Of a stretch of 64,000 bases of DNA, positions 25,840 to 38,956 are shown piece by piece. Origin of the DNA: Trichopria drosophilae (Eukaryota; Arthropoda; Insecta; Hymenoptera; Diapriidae). The notes below the pieces were generated by a model, which was given only the letters and a program-made list of their open reading frames with translations, was not told the origin of the DNA and did not search any database. The position numbers were made by a program, and so were the translations under genes. The stretch spans positions 156,388,501 to 156,452,500 of the forward strand of contig CM059582.1 in the NCBI GenBank assembly GCA_030407085.1, written 5' to 3'. Position 1 is the first letter of the stretch, and each line of letters opens with the position of its first letter.

Positions 25840-25975
25840 AAGTAAAAAAATTATACATAGATTGTATATAATCTCCTACATATAATCTATATATAGAATT
25901 GGGCATATATAAACTATATATAAATCATATATAATTTGTATATAGTTTAATATAGCAATTCTAAATTTTATAAAT
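25840..25975. repeat. TATATAAT-rich block, possible truncated relative of 25102-25437
   Basis: It begins CCCAAGTAAAAAAATTATA, which resembles the CCCGGGAAAAAATGGATTATA end of the nearby palindrome, and continues in ATATA/TATAATC units. A matching right terminus is not visible, so the relation is a guess. Confidence 0.3.
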
Positions 25976-28900
25976 TTATGGGAAAGTAGCAAAGTGGTGT
26001 AGAAAAAAGACATGCACAATCATTGTAGACTTCACAACAGCCGAAATTTCTGTGATACTATGATAATGAAAAGAAAAAGAATATATGATAAAGAATATAA
26101 ATTATCATCGATTGAAATTGTTAGTTCTCTACCTTACCGAGCGAGATGTATTAATATTCATTAAGCTTGATCGGTTTGACCGTTGGATGTTGTATTGCGA
26201 TTGTGCATTTTTCCCAATTGTGAAAAATTTATAGCAATTCGTATATATGAATTTGCAATATAAAATCTCTTTTAGGGCGTATAAAGCAGGTACCACCGCT
26301 TTACTGATGATTCTAGTGGTACAGATTGAGATGCAACGTCATAAAAAGAAGCAGTATACATTTTTCAATGCATATTATTTCTTACTTTTCGATCGATGAT
26401 AAATAGTTTATATTCATTTATTACTTATTATCGACCCTAACAAAAAGTCGAGTTTTCATTTATTAAATTTGGTGATGGTTATTCCACGAACAAAAATGTA
26501 TTGAAATGTAGGCCAAATATGATCTCTCTTATAATTTATTAAATCTTTATGGTACTCGTGGTACCAAGAAACATTAATTTTAAATATATTCATTGTACGA
26601 AAATACGGGAAGAATTTATTATTTATATTTATATATATTGTAGAACAAATTAATATAGTAAACATTTTCATAATCATTTTAATACACTGGCTAAAATAAA
26701 AATTAATACATATAAATGATACAAATATATGCTGTATTCTTGAAGTTAAAACTTTTATATAACTCATTTCTGAAGGGAATGAATATGAAAATGGACCTAA
26801 TTGCACGTACATAAAGTGGTCTTCAATTAAAGGCATGGAAAATGAATCATAATATAAGTTTATACGTAGCCCTGGTCCGTCATAGGATATAAGTCAACTA
26901 CACGTCCAAATCTGTAAACCAAGTGACAAAAAGCTGTCATCGTCTGCCTCTATTTTCACCCATCCCATGTCTCCTATTTTGGACAGATATTTTAATCCCG
27001 AGTGTAGGTCCATTTGACGTTTATTTTGTGATCGTAGATATCAGCTGTAGTACCTGTAACAAACGTTGACGTAAGATGGGCATCCAATGAACGTTCAGTA
27101 AAACACACATAATGATCGTTTATATCGAGACCTCTTTTGAACCTTCATTGAAATGCCGTTTATTATCCTATGCTATTTGGTAAATGCAAAAACCTCCTTA
27201 TTTCTGAAATTATTCTTTTCATCTGTTTTATCAACTTCCATAACAGCAGAAGTTGAAAAGAAATTGGCATTTCTAAAACAAGCATTAAATGTGAGGTTAT
27301 ACAAATGCCAAAATCTTCATCTTAAATCACATTTTTCAAATTCCTATAACCTATCCGGTAAGTTTATAATATGTCCAGTGAATACATGTCCGGTGATGCG
27401 ATGTGCTCCATGCATCTTTCAATTTCAGTTTTACTTATTTATATTTATAATTAATTATAATTAAATTAAATTAGAAAAATAATACAATAAAAATTCACAA
27501 AAATTTGTCTTAAAATTTTTATCCCAGCCATTAAGTTATTTATATATTTTTCAACATTAAAATTAACTATCGTGTCCAGGGCAAGGACGCTGAAGAGCAC
27601 AAAATGACATCCTGGTGCGAAATGCATTTTTCGCAATAGATCTAGTTGTAAGCACTATTTTCACAATTTTGCGTTGAACATCAAACCCAATAGTTATTGA
27701 ATAAAAAACTGAAGAGTCATTAACAAATTGTACAAAATTATTAGAATATTCTATGAACATTATCAAATTTAAATTCAGAAAAACTATTCTGAAAAGTCGA
27801 TGTTTTTCCAATAATGAATTCCTGAATTTTCTACCGACTTTTCGTATTTCGATTACTTTACAACAAATTCTGAAATTACATTAATACGAATAAATTACGT
27901 AAAGAATTAAATATTAAATTTTTTTTTATAATAAGCCATGTCTAATTTTTCACCGGTGCAGTTAATGGAAATTCGGGTTGAAGGTTTAGTGTTCATGCCT
28001 GTTTGTACATTTTTTGGACAAATTGTCTATGGAGAATGTAATGGATAAAGTTAAGATCTAATCTTAAGTTTTCACAAAAATTAAGTGCTATATATTGATC
28101 AATATACTGACTATGAGATTAGTTTAACATGAGTGTTTGTTACTTCCATCATTATTTATTCAAATCTTAATAACTCTTTTCTTGATAACCATCAAAGCGT
28201 GCGAACATTATAACAAATGGCTACGAAGATCACTGACATTCGTTAACGTTTTATACCCAATGAACTACACGAACTTCACTATAGCAGGGTTCAACTAGTC
28301 ATACATTTTTAAAGCAGTTTTGTAACTCTGTTTGTAATTCAGTACTCAACGCAGTTCTCTGACAAATATTTAAATTGGTTTGTATTTTTAAATTTAACTT
28401 TTGCATTTACATCTTAAATAATTTTGTAATTACATTGTACTGCACCCATTGACATGCATTTTGAATCCGGTGTTATTATTGTAATAGTGAATAAGTATTG
28501 TTTAAAGAAATACCTTTTATGCTTTCGTTGCTAAGATAGCGTCAGTTAAAGAATTACTTTTACCTGCTAAAATATTACATTTTACAATTAAAATCTAGAA
28601 AAAATTAGTGATATTTTTTAGTTACTCATTTAATTAAGTCTCTGGATTATCCAATGAATAAAATAAATAAAGTTTTATTAAATACCAAAACCATATAAAT
28701 CATGTAAAAAATAGTCAGTACTTCAAATCACATTTGAGTACTGTACAGAGTGATATTATTGAATATGTGCTACAAGAAAACAACATTTCTATTGGTCAAT
28801 TAGCTGAAATAACAATATCAACGAATTTTTCCGAAATCGTTCATGAAACAATCATTTCTTCTATATTTTTTAAATGTTTACAGATATCGGTTGAATTCAA

Positions 28901-29025
28901 AATTTTCAATTTAGTAAATGGGCCGACCATGTTTAGGTTCACTCGACATCAAAAAACGTTGGCAACTTGGCGGAAAAATTATTTCCCCGTCATTTTTTAA
29001 GGCAGTATATTTATTTTAATTAATA
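25976..29025. other. AT-rich DNA, no gene recognised
   Basis: The longest open frame (minus strand, 26456-26836, 126 codons) is rich in Ile, Phe, Asn, Lys and Tyr, as expected by chance in AT-rich DNA, and shows no domain. No inverted-repeat element was found. Confidence 0.5.
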
Positions 29026-29426
29026 CACAGAGAAAAGTGTCTTTTACCCAGTATTAGAATTCTTATACCTCGTAAGAGATAGTTTTTTACGTATAGGGAT
29101 AGCCATATTTCTATTACCTTTCAAAATACGAAGATTTTGGACTATTCTAACCTATATGTCAGTTTATTTTAGCATTTTCTCTTTAACTAAAAGCAATTCC
29201 CTTTACGGAAATTCATCTAGCAGATGAAAATATTTAAATGCCTTCTATTAGTCGTATTGAAACATTCTTTTAAAATAGGAGAGTTTAATATAGTTTCGTA
29301 TAATCTGTCAAAAACAAATGCTAAAAGACGGAAGATTTTACCAGTTATAATATTTCTTTTAAGGACTATAATATACTGTTTTAAAAGACAAGAGGTAGTA
29401 ACTGGTAAAAGACACTTTTCTCAGTG
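29026..29426. mobile_element. 401-base MITE with CACWGAGAAAAGTGTCTTTTACC ends and TA duplication (copy 2)
   Basis: The left end CACAGAGAAAAGTGTCTTTT and the reverse complement of the right end, CACTGAGAAAAGTGTCTTTT, differ at one position. TA stands immediately outside on both sides (29024-29025 and 29427-29428). TA duplication with short conserved ends fits the Tc1/mariner-type MITE class. The interior is AT-rich, non-coding, and similar to the degraded copy at 10313-10662. Confidence 0.8.
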
Positions 29427-29428
29427 TA

Positions 29429-30830
29429 CTATATGTAGATGCAAAAATGGATATGTTAATTTAAGAACCTATTAATTAACATTTCCAGTCGGACACGTAA
29501 ATAATAATACATAAAGAAAATAATTGTATAGTTTTTAAAAAGTCGCAAAAAGTTTTTTAATAGGAATCTATATTACACCAGTAAATATTCTTTTCTTTAT
29601 AATTAGGAAGGATTCCATTTTTTAATTCGTTATTACCGTATTATAGCGATTAATAAGTCGCACTTTAAATATATGATTATATAAATATCTTAATAATTGT
29701 ATGGATCATAAATAAAACGATTATGTTCCTTCTAGAACATTAAATAGATAAATCAAAAATGAAACATTGATCTTTGTAAATATAAAAAAAGATGAGTAGA
29801 ATATGAGAATTTCTGTACATACATTTTATGATTACAAATATATTTATCACGTAGTAAAATTGGCCACGTTACGATTAATTCTCATTACATATTATTATAT
29901 CATCAAAGTGAAAATAAATCAACGTAATATACTAGCAATAAAATTCGCAGCCCTCATCACATAACGTAAACATAATAAATACGGATATTATTCAAAATAA
30001 TGTTGTTAGTGGCTTTGTACGAATATTGCAATACTGTGCATTTCCGTCAGTTTCTATTTGATGATAAACATGTATTTCTTGCATTAATTATTTCAAATAA
30101 TATACCTTCCTTTATTAATTGCTGATATTTAAATCATTGGATAATTTTTGTGAACCAATATGTTGTCAATAATAATTTTAAAATTACTAATTTTCTATAT
30201 TTAAGAAATTATTATTCCTCATACAAAAATGTGTTAAAAATTACATTTTTTATAGAAGGTTCTAAAATCAATACAAATTTGTTAAATAAGCATATTAACA
30301 TATAGCAGATATATAGAGCAGAATCTTTAGGAATAAAGCGTATCGCTCAAAAAATGCATAAAACATTAGGCAAGGTGGAAGCGCAACAGTGAAATTTGCT
30401 ACGTTCGCGACGAATGGCTCGAAAGGTAAAAACGTACAGGAGCTTTTTGCAAATCCCCCCGGTGATGCTCGTTACGTATGGAAAATATGGCATCCTCTGC
30501 CTATATCGAAAATTGCAACAAACATAGGCTTTCAATAATAACATAGTGTGTTCATGATGCTATGTTGTAGGTATTCGGTATTATTGAACGTCAAAAATCG
30601 GCGAATCACTTTGGTGAGAATTCGAGAACAAACAATTCTCATTTAATTCCTGACTCTCATGGGTCATTGTTACGCAGCATAATATTTTGGTTTTATCGAC
30701 GCGTTTATTATGACAATTACTACTTTTTCGACACAAAAAATATATCCAGTCTTTTTACGGATAAATTTTTCTAATATAAATCCAACAATGGCTCATATAT
30801 TAAATGTATTTTGCAGTAATTTACTTTAAT
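29429..30830. other. AT-rich DNA, nothing recognised
   Basis: A slightly G+C-richer patch lies at 30370-30500 without identifiable content. No gene or element was seen. Confidence 0.5.
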
Positions 30831-31261
30831 TTAAAGGTCGATGCCCACGAGCATAGGTGATTTCTGCCTCCGAGATGGAACCTCTGAAACTAACAAATTC
30901 TATTAGAGTATGATGACAACCAACATCTAATGGCAAATTCGATTTTTTATGACACGGGAAAGTTTAAAAAAAACGTCGTTAAATCCGCGGATTTTTCTTA
31001 GGAAAATGCAGTCATTTCAGTAGTAATAGGCCGGACTGCGTTTCGTTCGCAGTAGGTACGGACTGTTACTACTTAGATTTCAGCATTTTTCTATATATAA
31101 TCCGCGAGTTTGACAACGATTTTTTAAACTTTCCCACATGATAAAACGTTTAAATTTTCTATTAGTTGTTAGTTCTCATCATACTCAACCAGAATTTGTC
31201 AGTTTCGGAGGTTCCACCTCGAGGGCGGAAATCACTTATACTCGTGAGCTTCCTCCTTTAA
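30831..31261. mobile_element. Full-length foldback MITE, family with a second copy at 38957
   Basis: The two halves are diverged reverse complements over almost the whole length. Shared landmarks are ATGGAACCTCTGAAAC on the left and GTTTCGGAGGTTCCACC on the right, and the GGGAAAGTTTAAAAAA block with its reverse. The ends read TTAAAGG and CCTTTAA, so TTAA lies at both extremes (30831-30834 and 31258-31261). That could be a target duplication or chance in AT-rich DNA. It encodes nothing. Confidence 0.75.
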
Positions 31262-32835
31262 TAATTTCAAAATTTCTCGACCGCATGTAAATAAAAATAG
31301 TCTCGATCTAACAAACAATAAATATACACAAGGAAGGAAAGCAAAGGAGGATTTCAAAAATAAGCGTCACTATAATGCTAGTGTACGCATAGTATGTGAC
31401 ATTATTGTCTTTATATATTGGCCAGAAAAAATTATTCTACTATTAGGAAAAATGGAAAAAAAAGTCCAGCCAGTTATGTTAAACTTTAAAAAGCCAGGTT
31501 GCTACTTTGTGCTCTTCAGCAGAGCCATTGCAACCGTAAACTTTAATTTAAATTGATTTTTTATTTGTTACTGTTGATTGAAACTTATTTTTATATCATT
31601 TTCTATTTTTTTTACTGACGATTTATGATTTCCCTTCTCAATTTCATTAAATTTATTGTGTACTTGATAATATATAATTTTGTTTTTAAATGACTGCACG
31701 TTGTTAACTTTGTGTAATAGGAACGTATCGAAAGAGAAAATGTAATAGCATAATTAAATTGAACGTTTTCTATATTGAAATTGTATTCAGCAGAGTTTAT
31801 AAAAACAAAACAAAAAATATATCGGAATTTAATCTGATGATTAGTTGGAAATTCTTTGATAAAGATTGCAGGAGATAAAACATTCAGCGCTAATATACAG
31901 ACAAAAACATTCAGAGCTTCTATCTCCGGCTTGGAATCATATCTCATTTGCAGCAATTTATATTTTATATAACATATGTATCAACAATAAAGGCTTTCTA
32001 TCAAGCAATAACGTCATATAAATTTATGAAAAGTTATTTTGTAATTCTCAATATTTTTTCTTGATGGTCTTGATTCACAATGCAAATAATTTAGAAAATG
32101 TTGGTGAATTTTATTTCGATATGGTAATTTTGTTAAAGTTTAATACATTTTGTCACGTATTCATTTTAATAAAACTCCACATCTTTTTGCATCTATACTA
32201 AAATTGAATTTTCTACCTTATTTTATTTCTTTCTTTATTGCAGATATCATAAGTACATTTTCTGTTCATATTTATTATTTGCATTGGTTTAAAAAGGCTT
32301 TAAGGGCTTCGATTATATTCCAATGCTAAAAGTTTGTAAAGATGTAACATTGGTCTTATGTGTAAAATACAGAAAGGTCAAAAGGTGACGATTTTTATAA
32401 ATAATTTAGATGTTCTGAATAATCGAGTATAGCGGAAAGTAACTTTGAATGTTTACAGTACTTGGTTCCATTCGTATATCGACCACTTCTAATTCAGTTC
32501 AGTACAAGTAAAATGTTTTTAAATTTGTGAAATAGTAGAAAAACTCTTGAACTCTTTGTATTCATTTTAACACAATAACATTTAACATTTAATATTTCAG
32601 ACATGCAGGATAAGATGTTGTGCTAAATAGAAAGTTACAAGAGTAATTATCACTAGAGAGGTAGAAAATTTAAATATTTTTAGTTTGTACATCAGACTGC
32701 GGATGAAAATATAATTTGATATAAAAAGCTTGCTATTAAAATTTCAAAATTCTATGCAATCGTTTATAACATTATTTATTTGTTTGAAGCAATTAGGACC
32801 TATAAATAGCAATAATAACGCAAATTATTTAATTT
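31262..32835. other. AT-rich DNA, nothing recognised
   Basis: There are only chance frames. An AATAAA on the minus strand near 32774-32780 lies downstream of the candidate exon at 32836-32965. Confidence 0.45.
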
Positions 32836-32965
32836 TCACTTTTCAGTCTCAAGCAAACCATTTTGATCAATAATTATATCGTCGCTATCGTTTGAGGTTT
32901 CTGTACCTCTCTTCTCGCCCTCGTCTGTATTGCGTTCATTTATAGATCGTTTGTATTCGTTTGAG
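32836..32965 (-). CDS. Candidate 3'-terminal coding exon (42 codons), unrecognised
   Basis: On the minus strand, a possible splice acceptor (TTTACTATGTAG) at 32966 is followed by 42 open codons and a TGA at 32836-32838. The peptide starts SNEYKRSINERNTDEGEKR and continues acidic and Ser/Thr-rich, ending LLETEK. This composition (Asp, Glu, Asn, Thr) is quite unlike the Ile/Phe/Lys-rich chance frames around it and resembles an acidic C-terminal tail. An AATAAA signal follows about 60 bases later. The acceptor lacks a strong pyrimidine tract, and no partner exon is identified. Confidence 0.25.
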
Positions 32966-34539
32966 CTACATAGTAAACACTTAATTTGAATTTTATGTAA
33001 CAGACGAACAGTAATGAATTTTTTGAAAAGAAAATAAAATTTGTATATTTCCATACAAATAATTCGAGATGTGCTTTGATAAAGGGAAGAAGGGTTCGTT
33101 GGACAATATCCTTTGTACAATGTAAAGTACTCTTTAATTCTGATATTGCAATTTTGTCTTGTGAAGAGCGCGAATTGCACAGTGCATCCAGGTGTTCATA
33201 CGACTATTTTCATGGTAAAATTAATCAAAGATTTGTAAATTGCAATAATGTCTTACATTTGACCATTAATATTATTGTGTTTCGAAAAAATCACTTGATG
33301 ACATAAATATTCCCATGATACAGCCCGTTTTTAATAAATTGTATCAAATTCAAACTAAAATGTTCTATATGTGCATCAATGGTAGTTTTTATGATAGATA
33401 TTATAATGTTTATTTCAAAATTCATAATCATGAATTGGTAATAATCCGCAATGAGTTAAATTACTTAATTCAAAGCAGCCTTACACATAAATTAATCAAT
33501 AATAAATCGGAGCACTAGCAACATAATAACATTAGCAATAGTGTGATTTCTATAATCAAAAAGCGGAAATTACAGTATTTTCAATCATATAAATAAATAC
33601 TTTTCATAAAAGGAAAAAATCATCGAAACATTGGAAATAAATAATTTTGAATAAGGATAAAATACCTAAAATATTCATTAAATCATTGGTCATCTGAGAA
33701 TCACCATGATACCAATTCTTCCCATGTAGAAATGTAACGCTGGGCTGGTCAGAATCCGGCCAGCCTTCCCTATGTCTGACTAGGAAATCATGGCTTTCCA
33801 TGGGATTCCTGCTGTGTCCGACTACGCACTTACTACAAAATCTAATGAACCTAACCTAAATATACCTCGGAAAATTCAGTTAGAATCATGTCAGATTCTG
33901 ATTAGAATCCCTAAGTACGGTAAATGTAGCCAGATTCTGGTCAGAATTCTAGAAAATCTGAGGAAATTTCCACACGGGTTGACTTATTCGTACATTTTTA
34001 GGTAGATCTGTTAATTTATATAATTCTATTATTCTAGGCGTATAATGACCATTTCGGACATATGAATTGAAATGAATTGTACTATTATCAAAATATAATC
34101 GGAGGTATTAATTTTTTAATAAAACGAGAAATACAGATGGAACCTGTGATCAAATTGTCAACATTGTGGCAGCGTTCCAGTCACACTGCTATCAATTCTG
34201 ATGGCAATGCCATCTATGGGAAACGGGAGGAAGACGGGAGGTCGGCGTGATAAAAATGTTCGGTATTATGTTTTTTTTATCGTATTAGCTTTCGTATCTA
34301 TTAAAAAATACATCCACAGTGTAGGAGTTAATACATTGAGTCGTGTTTACAATAATAACAAATATTTCTTTCATTTTACATTACGAAGAATAGCAAATAT
34401 GGCAATTTACGATGCTGGGTGCGAACTGATTGTCGTTTTACATCATTCACCTAAAGTATTTTACTTGTTCACCTGCAATCAAGCAATATTAGCATTTTGC
34501 AATGTTCGGTGCGGTATTTTCCAAGAAAATTGAGACTAG
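32966..34539. other. AT-rich DNA with a short cluster of CAGATTCTGGTCAGAAT-like repeats
   Basis: Near 33735-33960, variants of TCAGATTCTGATTAGAAT and CCAGATTCTGGTCAGAAT recur, partly inverted (GGGCTGGTCAGAATCCGGCCAGCC). They may be a small degraded element. No gene was recognised elsewhere in the stretch. Confidence 0.35.
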
Positions 34540-35060
34540 TCGAAGCTTACTCTACACAGTTTCTGGGATCGCGTGCGTGAACCACCAATAAAAACCTATG
34601 ATTACGTAGACTCGTTAACGATTCATATACGTAAATGTAGAAAGTGCAGACCTATCAAGGTGGAGTACCTCCGGTGCGTATAGTTACTCTTGAGGTTCGT
34701 GTTTCGCGAATAACTGCTGGTTTCGAGGAACCTCGCACCGTTTGCGCAATGAACAAAACGTTCGGGTGCAACTATTCGAAACTCGAAAGGAGGAAAACGT
34801 TTGGTGTGGAGAAAAATCGGCGAAATGCAACCACGCACGCGTACACGAGCTAGGGAACTCTCCTAATGCCCTTCTCTTTCGCGCCGAACCACTACTACCT
34901 GATGGATAACCTCTCTACGTGTAGGAACGAGCAGAAACCGATTATTAGCGGCTCTTACATTGCAAGCCGAGCGACATAAATGACCTAACGAACACTGAGC
35001 TTCGGAGTTGGTTGCCATAGAGTGCACCTACACACGTTCAAACCGAACTCGTACACATGT
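34540..35060. promoter_or_regulatory. G+C-richer stretch with an E2F-type site
   Basis: TTTCGCGCC at 34877-34885 matches the TTTSSCGC consensus of E2F. CpG is frequent from 34555 to 35050 (TCGCGTGCG, CACGCACGCG). No exon or start site can be assigned, and frames of about 70 codons on both strands are uninformative. Confidence 0.25.
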
Positions 35061-35438
35061 CTTAAACCACCGCCAACAAGGAAAGCAGTTCATATAACCT
35101 TAAACTCTTTAAAACTAGCATCAACATTTCACTGTGCATTACTTTTATAATTCTATTTTCCAGTGAATGTTCGTCAGAATTTAGTAACCTCACGAATATC
35201 TCCAGTTTTGATGGTTAATAAGAAATTCATGAAAGTTCATATTACAACTTTTTCTTCAATCACGGTCGTTCGTTAATAACCTACGGGTAATCAATTTCAA
35301 ATTCTTTTTCTCCGGTTATTACTAACTTCTTTTTGAACCAATTTCTCAATGGTGGAAATTTTACTTTTTGAAACCAATGGAAAAGAAACGGGTAAGATGC
35401 AAACTAGAGATTCAAAGTTTCCTTCAAAATTTCTATCT
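35061..35438. other. AT-rich spacer, nothing recognised
   Basis: No gene, element or motif was seen. Confidence 0.45.
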
Positions 35439-35441
35439 GTG

Positions 35442-36992
35442 TTAACACATTAACGCCCAAGAGGACACAAATTTCACCAAGTTTTTCGAAATATTTCTTG
35501 ACATAAAAAACCAATTCAAAAAATTTGAGATGAAACATTCTAGACGGAAAATTGATCGCTCTTTCAGATTTTCTTATGAAATTCTGTCTACAATAAATGT
35601 GTAAAAAGTTATATATATAAACAATTATTCACAAAAAAGCGATTTTTTCCTTCACAAAAATTTGTTAATCAATATTTTCATGTTAAATAAGAAAAATTAT
35701 TGGGTCAAAACCTCAAAATATCGTATCTTTAATGTCTCAGCTGTAATTATTCGTAATAATATATAGGAAAGATGAAGATGGCGGCTTCAAAACGACGATT
35801 AAAGCTTTCGTTTTTGGTAAAATATTAGCTTAGTGTACTAAATTTTCAAAAATTATCTGAACTTGATAATATTTAGTACCCATGCGATTTTGGGGTCTCC
35901 GATTACGAATTACCAGTTATTTTTAAAATATTTAAAATGTCTTAAAAATAGACATATTAAGGTTTTTTACTTTTATTGATCATTTTTTTGTTTATAAACA
36001 TCTTAATTTTTTCTCTTTACATTTGGTAATAAAAATGTGCAGTCTGAAATTTTTTAAATTTACCAAGTAACCGCGAGTAGAAGAGAAAAAATGCCGAAAA
36101 TTTATATTTTATTGTGAGCAAATTAGAAAAGGTACCAATTGTTGTAAAGGCAGGAAAATATTCATCTTTTTATCGTCCACAAAGAGTGCATTTAAAAATT
36201 GAAATTTAAAACATTTTTGAAAATCGACTATTGGACAATATTTTTCCAGCAATCCACGCGTGAGCACTTTTGATCGCCGGAGGTTCAATCAAAAACATAT
36301 ACAGTCAGAGTTATATATTGCATTGACTAATAATATCTCAGTATAGTTCCATAAAAGTATCAATTTCAATTTCCTAAAAATTACTCCTAATTCTATGGCC
36401 ATTCTAGCCTTGAAAAAACGACTACATTATCGTAATCAGCTACCTCAAAAATACCTGTATTCAAAATTGCATATATATAAAATAAAATTTTGAATTTTCG
36501 GCTGCCCTGTTGGATCCGCAATTTGAATTTTTTAAAAATAACTTGAAATTCATACTCAGAGATCCCAAAAAATTATGGGTACTAAGTTTTATCAAGACCG
36601 GATAATTTTTTTAGCATTTGGTACATTAAGCTAATATTTTACAAATAAAAAAAAATGCTATCTTCAACTTTCCCATATATTATCACGAATATTTATAGCT
36701 GAGACATTTAACATACAATATTTTGAGATTTTTACCCAAAGGCTTTTCTTGTTCGACATAAAAATATTGATTAACAAATTTTTGTAAAGGAAAAAATCGC
36801 GTTTTTTTAAAATGATTGTTTATAACTTTTTACACATTTATTGTAGCCAGAATTTGTTAACAAAATCTGAAAGAGCGATCAATTTTATGTCGAAAATGTT
36901 TTATCTCAAATTTTTTGAATCGTTTTTTAATGTCAAGAATTGTTTCAAAAATCTTGGTGAAATTTGTATCCTCATTGGCGTTAATGGGTTAA
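35442..36992. mobile_element. TTAA-flanked foldback element C (1.5 kb) with about 450-base arms
   Basis: TTAA stands at 35442-35445 and 36989-36992. Inside are CACATTAACGCC on the left and, in reverse, CCCATTAACGCC on the right, followed by GAGGAYACAAATTTCACC in both arms. The arms remain alignable for roughly 450 bases (for example AAAGCGATTTTTTCCTT...TTTGTTAATCAATATTTT). Several small differences suggest some age. The TTAA sites and CCCATTAACG-type ends suggest the piggyBac superfamily. The centre contains degraded copies of the roughly 120-base monomer and no transposase. Confidence 0.75.
36420..36600 (-). repeat. Degraded reverse monomer(s) in element C
   Basis: ATCGTAATCAGCTACCTC at about 36428 and TTGGATCCGCAATTTGAAT at about 36513 correspond to the landmarks of the shared monomer. 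A forward partner, TCTCCGATTACGAATTACC, lies at about 35896. They are more diverged than those in the elements at 16643 and 47347. Confidence 0.55.
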
Positions 36993-36995
36993 CAC

Positions 36996-37729
36996 GGTTA
37001 TTTCAAATACTTCAGGAATTTTCGCGTTCTGTCTGACTTAAAACGGTCATGACTACTTCGAGTTTCGATCACATGAGTTAAGAAAGTTCTTGTTGGTCCA
37101 ATCAGAAAAGATCTAGACTGCATGGTTTTTATGGTTGTTCTAAACTTTGCTAGAAAATTCAATACGTAATTAACGATTCATTTATCAGTCTCCAGGGTCA
37201 TCAATGTGGGAGTATCCTCCGGGGCTATTCTGAAGACTTACGAGATACGAATAAATTCAGACCAGCTGTCGAACTAATTTCTCGGAAATTTACAAAACTT
37301 CCCACTTAAAAACAGAATTAAACCCATCCTCTCGACGGAACTTTTGTGAAGTTAACGGGTTTTTTCAAGAATTTAATCCTCATCGAATAATATTTCATAA
37401 CCTCCCCCCTCGTAAATTCCAATTGATTGGGGCAAATGTAAACACGAGGAACTTTTCAACGTTCTTACGGTGCAAATCGAACTTTTGCCGGTAACGCGTC
37501 TTAAGCCATAAGAATTAAGCTGTGAACGTTAAACAACTGTATAAAAGATACATATCTACGTAGTTCGTTACCTTGGGTGACCATTGAAATTTCTTTTGCA
37601 TCAAGTTTTCGTAATGAGTAATCGTAATGTTTTCAATTATTCGGTGAAGCTTTACTAATAATAACGCCAACTACCAGCGCGTTAAACCAACGAATCGGAA
37701 AAGTTGAAAAAAAGCGTAAACATAATTCT
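36996..37729. other. AT-rich DNA, nothing recognised
   Basis: The composition is slightly more balanced than average, but no gene, element or motif was identified. Confidence 0.45.
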
Positions 37730-38030
37730 CAGTAAATACATCTATTTCGTGCTCGTTTCTTCGCGCTCGTTCTCCACCTAATAGCCGTCTCTTTCTTCGC
37801 GCTTGATGTTCCATCTCTCTCTAACGCGTGTGCACGACTATGCTTGGGACGAGGGGTGTAAAGTGGTTGTAAAATCGCCCCTTTCTCGCTTCCGTAATCC
37901 TCTTTTCGAGAGGAGAACAAAACTCTCGTAGCGTTTACCCGTTGAGCTCGCAGCAGCCGAGCGAAATAGCTCATTAGCGCGCGAACGAAATAACCATCGG
38001 TAATGCTGCTTATGCTGATCAAGTCAAATA
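37730..38030. promoter_or_regulatory. G+C/CpG-rich patch
   Basis: CpG-rich sequence (TTCGCGCTCG twice, TTAGCGCGCGAACG) stands out in AT-rich flanks. A minus-strand frame of 97 codons is Arg/Lys/Ser-rich, as CpG-rich DNA gives by chance. I treat this as possible regulatory DNA only. Confidence 0.25.
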
Positions 38031-38956
38031 GGTAACAAAATTAGTCGTTTTTTTCAACTGTATTTGTAATTTGCAGCAGCGTGGCTCAGAACATTTATTA
38101 CTAATTTAAGGCAAAATCGTTATGCATGTAAATGATGTGGGCAGGAAATTAAACATTAATTCAGTAAGTACGGATAAATGTTTGTTTGTGATTAAGGAAC
38201 AACGAATAGACTACGGCATCAGTAATCGGGTTGCTTTAGACCATTTACAATTTTTTACTCTTTTAAATTTTAACGGGCCATTTCACTCTACTTTGTAAGT
38301 TCACCATTATTTACTGGAAATTATTAAAGAACCATAATACTTAACTGAAATTTATTGTAAATATCTATTACGAAATTACGTTTTGGTACACTACATAAGG
38401 AACTACCATTTTAATTCCGTTACGATAAAAGTTCCTGCACTATTAAAAAAAATTACGTGGAAAATTTTGATTTTGAATATACATATTATGACACACCTTT
38501 TTAAGTGCCGTGTAAACTGTTATATTTTCGGAAATTTTTTTTCCAACAGCATTGGTATTTTTAGTTATATTGCAGGAATGTAACAGCAGAGATGTTGTCA
38601 TCTGAGTTATATTCTATAGTTGACATGATTTTAGAGAACAATACTCGGGGGATTATATAATTGTTACATATCCGATCATTGCAGATGTACGGCTGCGACG
38701 TCAACAAAATGTTTCAGGAATATTCCAGAGAGTCAACCTATTTGGGAATGTCCTGAATAGCTCCTCAGAAAGCATAAGTTTATCTTTTCTCGTTCTATTT
38801 CTGTCCTCATGGTATCCTGAAGGTATAGGTCCCCTCGAGAAAGCTGTAGAAGAACCAAAGCAGACATTGTCACTTTGAGGATCTCCTGAAAACGTCCTCA
38901 TGTGGATGTTCTCTATGATATAACAAATAAATGTATGTGGATTATCTTCTGTGCTG
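38031..38956. other. AT-rich DNA, nothing recognised
   Basis: No supported feature was found. Confidence 0.45.

Noticed and set aside
26456..26836. 126-codon minus-strand frame
   Set aside because: Its composition follows the AT-rich DNA and no motif, membrane topology or conserved pattern could be recognised.
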